Of a stretch of DNA of 64,000 nucleotides, positions 61,096 through 64,000 are shown piece after piece. Source of the DNA: JADGRA01 sp052143535 (lineage in GTDB: Bacteria; Myxococcota; Myxococcia; Myxococcales; Myxococcaceae). Location of the stretch: the NCBI GenBank assembly GCA_052143535.1, contig JBKQSS010000042.1, positions 45,424 through 109,423 on the forward strand, given 5' to 3'. Position 1 is the first letter of the stretch. Each line of letters opens with the position of its first letter. Below the pieces are notes generated by a model. That model did not search any database. It saw nothing but the letters and a program-made list of their open reading frames with translations, and was not told where the DNA came from. Position numbers and translations under genes: made by a program.

Positions 61096-61719
61096 TCAGC
61101 TCTGCGCAGTTCCTGCTTGCTGGAAGAAGGCGCCCTGCGGCCCGCGCAGTTGGCTCTTGGTGGGAACGCAACCTCGCAGCTGCTCCAGGTCCCCGGGCTC
61201 CGCGACTTGAGCGAGCAAGGTCCAGCTGTCGACCGATGCGGGGTGAAGCCGCACGACTGCCGTCAGAAAGCTGCGGGCCTCGCTCGACTTCCCTGCAGCG
61301 ACAAGATGGGCGGCGAAGCGGACATGGCACGCCTCGTCGGCGTCGCCTGCGTCAGCCAGCAGGTCGTACAGGCCCCGGATTTCAGTGTCATCGACCTCGC
61401 GGTCTTCGTCGAGGAGGGCTTCGCGGATGTGGCGGAGAACGATGGAGTAGGAGTTCCGCAGCGACGGGTCCGCCGGGTCCGCCTCAACGGCTCGACGGCA
61501 GAAGTCGACGGCCATCGGGAAGTTGCGTTGGTTGTCGCATACCACTCCCGCCGTCCACATGGCGGCCACGCTGACTACCCCGAGGGCCTCGGCCTCGGCC
61601 ATAACCCGCGTACAGGTGACCAGGGCTTCGTCGTTCTTGCCCTCCTGGCCCAGCCGCTGGGCGCGGCCCAGCTGTTCGGCGAGTTGGACGACTCTCGGGT
61701 CGAAGGGTGAGTGGCGCAT
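61096..61719 (-). CDS. TPR-like protein
   Basis: A 207-residue protein from ATG 61719 with GAAAGG upstream. Helical repeats of TPR type run throughout: QLGRAQRLGQEGKNDEALVT, AAMWTAGVVCDNQRNFPMAV, then DFCRRAVEADPADPSLRNSY and AAHLVAAGKSSEARSFLTAV. No signal peptide, so cytoplasmic. TPR proteins serve as scaffolds; as an element gene it could belong to the neighbouring toxin-antitoxin unit, with which it is convergent, but nothing proves a link. Confidence 0.7.
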   Translation of the reverse strand: MRHSPFDPRVVQLAEQLGRAQRLGQEGKNDEALVTCTRVMAEAEALGVVSVAAMWTAGVVCDNQRNFPMAVDFCRRAVEADPADPSLRNSYSIVLRHIREALLDEDREVDDTEIRGLYDLLADAGDADEACHVRFAAHLVAAGKSSEARSFLTAVVRLHPASVDSWTLLAQVAEPGDLEQLRGCVPTKSQLRGPQGAFFQQAGTAQS

Positions 61720-61899
61720 TGAGGCCTTTCGGTGGGCGACAGGGGGGAACACATTCCGGTACCAGAGGCGAAGGCCCCGCACAAGGCGGGTGCGGGGGCA
61801 CCGGCGGGTGGGTCCGAGCTACCTCTTGCGGCTCTCGCTCGCACCTGGCCGATGGACGGTGCCGACGAGCTACTACCGAGTGGTCGCTGGTGACCCATC

Positions 61900-61946
61900 G
61901 ACTTAACAAAAACCCCGGTGACTTAACTGGGACGCATTGACTTAAC
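61900..61946 (+). promoter_or_regulatory. Three GACTTAAC direct repeats upstream of the integrase operon
   Basis: GACTTAAC occurs at 61900-61907, 61920-61927 and 61939-61946, centre spacing 20 and 19 bases, about two helical turns. All copies point the same way and lie 73-120 bases before the first gene of the integrase operon. A related GACTTAA lies near the left end at 37049. Phased direct repeats of this type usually bind a regulator or an excision factor. No regulator gene is assigned. Confidence 0.55.
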
Positions 61947-62018
61947 AAATCGACGCCTGTTCCGAGCGAACGCGGGCACTGTCGAGTAGATGCCGAGGGC
62001 CATCTCGGAGAACGAATC

Positions 62019-62348
62019 ATGAAAACCAAAACAACCTCGAAGCACTTCATCGGAGACGCCATGAACACGAAGAAGCAGACCAACGACCCGTGCTGCACCA
62101 GCGGCTCGTCACCCCCCGCACCGGCCCTCTCGCCCTTGGGCAAGGCATCGAGGAGCACCGTCATGAATAACCGCAGCACCATGACAGCGAGGGGCGCATC
62201 CCGCGCGAAGCCGTTCACCCACAAAGAGGCTCTCGACTTCCAAACGGAGATGGCAAACGGCACGCCCGCGCAGCGTGCACGTCTAACCAAAATCCGGGCG
62301 AAGTACGGCCTGCCTCCCATCAAGGCCAAGGTCGAGGTGGCGTCATGA
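62019..62348 (+). CDS. Small basic protein, first gene of the integrase operon
   Basis: A 109-residue protein, MKTKTTSKHFIGDAMNTKKQ at the start, with GGAGAA upstream of the ATG. It is rich in Lys, Thr and Ser and has CC near residue 25. The C-terminal helix region FTHKEALDFQTEMANGTPAQ, then RARLTKIRAKYGLPP, is the only ordered-looking part. Internal ATGs at 62061 and 62163 could be alternative starts. Its stop overlaps the next start (ATGA). By position it is a candidate excision factor, but the sequence shows no recognised domain. Confidence 0.55.
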   Translation: MKTKTTSKHFIGDAMNTKKQTNDPCCTSGSSPPAPALSPLGKASRSTVMNNRSTMTARGASRAKPFTHKEALDFQTEMANGTPAQRARLTKIRAKYGLPPIKAKVEVAS

Positions 62349-62713
62349 GCACCGCCAAAGACCGCAAAGACCGCTTCTGCGACCCATGCCGCTGGCGCCG
62401 GAAGTTGAACAGGTGGGTGGACAAGTACGGGTCGCTCAGCGACGAAGAGCTGGAGCCCCGGAGCCAGGAACTGCTGGCGCAGTACTCGGACCTGGCCGAG
62501 TCCGATGAGGACGAGGTGCATTGCACCTGGACCATCGGGGACGACGACGGGCCTCTCTGCGCCACCCGGATGGCGGACTTGCTCGACTCCGTCTGCATCG
62601 ACGAGAGCAACCAGGACCAGTACGTCCGGGCCTGCAAGGCGTTCAAGCAGCAGCCCATCGCCAAGGACGGGCAAGCCCACTACTCGGCCAAGAGAGAGGC
62701 GGGGCTGGCATGA
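62345..62713 (+). CDS. Small acidic protein, second gene of the integrase operon
   Basis: A 122-residue protein, MSTAKDRKDRFCDPCRWRRK at the start, with a possible CxxC (FCDPC) and an acidic middle (AESDEDEVHCTWTIGDDDGP). It ends in a basic helix. ATGA overlaps exist at both ends: it starts inside the stop of the previous gene and its stop overlaps the integrase start. Such tight coupling implies stoichiometric production with the integrase, so a role in recombination or its control is a fair guess. No family is recognised. Confidence 0.6.
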   Translation: MSTAKDRKDRFCDPCRWRRKLNRWVDKYGSLSDEELEPRSQELLAQYSDLAESDEDEVHCTWTIGDDDGPLCATRMADLLDSVCIDESNQDQYVRACKAFKQQPIAKDGQAHYSAKREAGLA

Positions 62714-63843
62714 AAATCTCCTGGAACCCGAAGAAGGAACTGTTCTACGCGTGCGTGAACCACGGCCGCCGTGCCGATGGCTCGCGCATCCGCACCTGGG
62801 TCTACGGCCAGACCAGGCAGGACGTGCGCGCCAAGTTGAAGGAGGCCCTCACCACCGACAAGCCCAAGAGCGAAGACAAGACCACGGTGGCCGACTTCAT
62901 CAAGACCTGGCTGGCTGGAGCCAAACTCCGGCCTTCCACCCGGGAGCGGTACGAGTGCGTGCTCAACAACCACTTCGTGCCGTACGTGGGCGATGTCCAG
63001 CTCCGCCACGTCGACTACGACCTGCTGAACGAGTGGAAGCGCCAGCGTGAAGGCGCTGGCGTCTCAGCCCGGAACCTCCACATGGCCTACGTGGTGGCCA
63101 AGACGATGTTCCAGGAGGCGTACTTCGGTGGCAAGGTAAGGGTGAACCCGATGGCCCGTGTCAAGGCCCCCGAGTATACGGCCCCCGACATGGACGAGCG
63201 CATGTGGACCCCCGAGGAAGCCGAGCAGTTCCTTGCCTCGGTCTGCCGTGAGGACGACGCGTACGCCGCCACCTACGTGCTGGCTTGGCACTGCGGCATG
63301 CGCCTCGGGGAAATCCTCGGCCTACGCTGGGACAGGTTGGACTTCGACAAAAAGACCATCCGCGTCGACGCCCAAATCAATGAGGTCAAGGGAGCCCACG
63401 TCCGGGACCAGCTCACGACCGAGCCCAAGACGAAAAAGGGCAAGCGGGTGGTGGGCATGACGGAGATGGTCCTCGGCCTGCTGAAGGCGCGGCGCGCGCT
63501 GGTCATTGGCCGGGGCTTCGAGAAGGTGGCCCCGGACAGCCTGGTCTTCCAGACCCGGTGCAACGATGTGCCCCCGACGAAGGCATCGTTCACCGCGCAT
63601 TGGCACCGCGCCCAGCGCAAGGCCGGGGTCCCCGAGGTGACGTTCCACACCCTCCGCCACCTCAACGCTTCCACGCTGTTGATGCAGGGGGCGAAGCCGC
63701 TGGACGTCCAGCGCCACCTCGGCCACTCCAACGTCCGCACTACCATGGGCATCTACGCCCACCTTTTGGAGCGCCAGGAGAAGGGCAGCTACGCCCACGC
63801 GCTGATGGCCGAGATGATAGAGAAGGCCCGTACAGCCCAGTGA
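62710..63843 (+). CDS. int: Tyrosine integrase
   Basis: A 377-residue phage-type integrase. The N-terminal 50 residues are an AP2-like arm-binding domain (WNPKKELFYACVNHGRRADG). Residues 58-150 form the core-binding domain (TVADFIKTWLAGAKLRPSTR). The catalytic domain has Arg198 (HCGMRLGEILGLRW), Lys at about 243 (TEPKTKKGKR), His313 and Arg316 (FHTLRHLNAS), His339 (HLGHSNVRTT) and the nucleophile Tyr349 (GIYAHL). All six residues are present, so the enzyme should be active. The ATG overlaps the previous stop, although an in-frame frame extends further upstream. It reads toward the right attachment site, and its last codons overlap the first arm-type repeat. Confidence 0.93.
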   Translation: MKISWNPKKELFYACVNHGRRADGSRIRTWVYGQTRQDVRAKLKEALTTDKPKSEDKTTVADFIKTWLAGAKLRPSTRERYECVLNNHFVPYVGDVQLRHVDYDLLNEWKRQREGAGVSARNLHMAYVVAKTMFQEAYFGGKVRVNPMARVKAPEYTAPDMDERMWTPEEAEQFLASVCREDDAYAATYVLAWHCGMRLGEILGLRWDRLDFDKKTIRVDAQINEVKGAHVRDQLTTEPKTKKGKRVVGMTEMVLGLLKARRALVIGRGFEKVAPDSLVFQTRCNDVPPTKASFTAHWHRAQRKAGVPEVTFHTLRHLNASTLLMQGAKPLDVQRHLGHSNVRTTMGIYAHLLERQEKGSYAHALMAEMIEKARTAQ

Positions 63844-63872
63844 GCCAAATGGCTGTACGGCGGGCTGTACGG
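63828..63872. repeat. Right array of GGCTGTACGG sites
   Basis: CCGTACAGCCC (63828-63838, inverted), GGCTGTACGG (63851-63860) and GGGCTGTACGG (63862-63872) lie 54-98 bases before the right att repeat. The first copy is inside the integrase coding end. The order and orientation equal those of the left array, which fits integrase arm sites. Overlap with the gene could allow integrase to sense or regulate its own transcript. Confidence 0.72.
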
Positions 63873-63919
63873 AAGCAGGACCGACGTGTACATACGCAGA
63901 AATTCATAGCGGTTGCAGC

Positions 63920-63966
63920 ACCTTGGCCCCTGTAGCTCAGCGGTAGAGCAACGGTTTCGTAAACCG
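63920..63966 (+). repeat. Right attachment repeat (attR)
   Basis: ACCTTGG followed by 40 bases equals the left repeat with one additional G. It merges into the intact tRNA-Thr gene, whose first 41 nucleotides it contains. The identity stops at 63966, after AAACCG, where the left copy continues with element DNA and this copy with the T arm. Confidence 0.88.
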
Positions 63967-63997
63967 TGGGTCGGCGGTTCAATCCCGCCCGGGGGCT
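63926..63997 (+). tRNA. tRNA-Thr (anticodon CGT)
   Basis: All four arms form. The acceptor GCCCCTG pairs with CGGGGGC (one G-T pair), the D stem GCTC with GAGC, and the anticodon stem ACGGT with ACCGT around TTCGTAA. The T stem GGCGG pairs with CCGCC around TTCAATC. The variable loop is five bases, the discriminator is T, and CCA is not encoded. It decodes ACG threonine codons. Its 5' half and promoter region now lie on element-derived DNA, the 3' half on chromosome. Confidence 0.95.
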
Positions 63998-64000
63998 CTC

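Larger units (their letters stand above)
36805..63966. mobile_element. 27-kb integrative element inserted in a tRNA-Thr gene
   Basis: The ends are direct repeats of 46/47 bases (36805-36850 and 63920-63966) containing the first 41 nucleotides of tRNA-Thr(CGT). A tyrosine integrase lies 83 bases inside the right repeat. Like arrays of integrase-type sites lie inside both ends. Contents are a primase-helicase replication gene, serine resolvase, defence-like genes, secreted proteins, a glycosyltransferase, a broken glycoside hydrolase and IS pieces. No capsid, tail, relaxase or type IV secretion genes were recognised. It is therefore most like a mobilizable or satellite-type genomic island. Transfer mode is unknown. 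Confidence 0.88.

Noticed and set aside
36805..63966. CRISPR array or cas genes in the defence-rich island
   Set aside because: No regularly spaced repeats with unique spacers and no Cas-like proteins were seen; the GACTTAAC repeats are too short and too few.
36805..63966. Complete prophage
   Set aside because: Integrase and replication genes fit, but no terminase, portal, capsid, tail or lysis gene could be recognised.

Overview
The window is high-GC DNA whose gene content points to a myxobacterium (Myxococcota, probably suborder Cystobacterineae). The clues are the tandem pair of small CopG-like proteins of a type I know from myxobacteria, a PilT-like ATPase with an added N-terminal region, a PilZ protein, the ftsH-folP-glmM cluster and many secreted or lipoprotein genes of unknown function. 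The genus cannot be fixed from the sequence alone. LAYOUT. Bases 1-36800 are ordinary chromosome. 1-2960 is an overlapping operon for anaerobic-type lysine breakdown (kamD-kamE-kal-kce), followed by two ABC transporter genes of metal-uptake type. 4448-12851 holds a repeat-rich envelope protein, a FabF-like ketosynthase, an acyl-CoA carboxylase beta subunit, an endonuclease/exonuclease/phosphatase-fold enzyme and the PilT-like ATPase. 12893-14164 has a decayed lipoprotein gene, the CopG-like pair and a strong terminator-like hairpin. 14382-25077 is a long plus-strand housekeeping run: tilS, ftsH, folP, an acyl-CoA synthetase, glmM, pdxJ, nnrE/nnrD fusion and tsaE. 25108-35453 holds a TPR protein, a class II glutamine amidotransferase, a possible structured RNA, hutU-hutI, grpE, an HtrA protease, a PilZ protein and glutamate dehydrogenase. 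35717-36190 is a decayed hydrolase gene. MOBILE ELEMENT. Bases 36805-63966 are a roughly 27-kb integrative element inserted in a tRNA-Thr(CGT) gene. It is bounded by 46/47-base direct repeats that contain the 5' half of that tRNA. Only the right copy (63926-63997) is a complete tRNA, so the element appears to have supplied the 5' half and upstream region of the working gene. A tyrosine integrase (62710-63843) lies next to the right end as the last gene of a three-gene overlapping operon. Similar arrays of a GGCTGTACGG motif sit just inside both ends and are probably integrase arm sites. The element carries a primase-helicase replication protein, a serine resolvase, several secreted proteins, a PQQ-type propeller lipoprotein, a glycosyltransferase, a glycoside hydrolase broken by one stop codon, and pieces of two insertion sequences. 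Its right half is rich in likely phage-defence functions: a nuclease-helicase fusion with six C-terminal repeats (53158-56409) convergent with an AIPR-like gene (56460-57650), a Panacea antitoxin with an overlapping PemK-like partner (59905-61045), and a divergent pair containing a HEPN-like protein (50225-51752). I see no phage structural or conjugation genes. Excision and replication functions are therefore present but transfer functions are not, which suggests a mobilizable or helper-dependent defence and cargo island.
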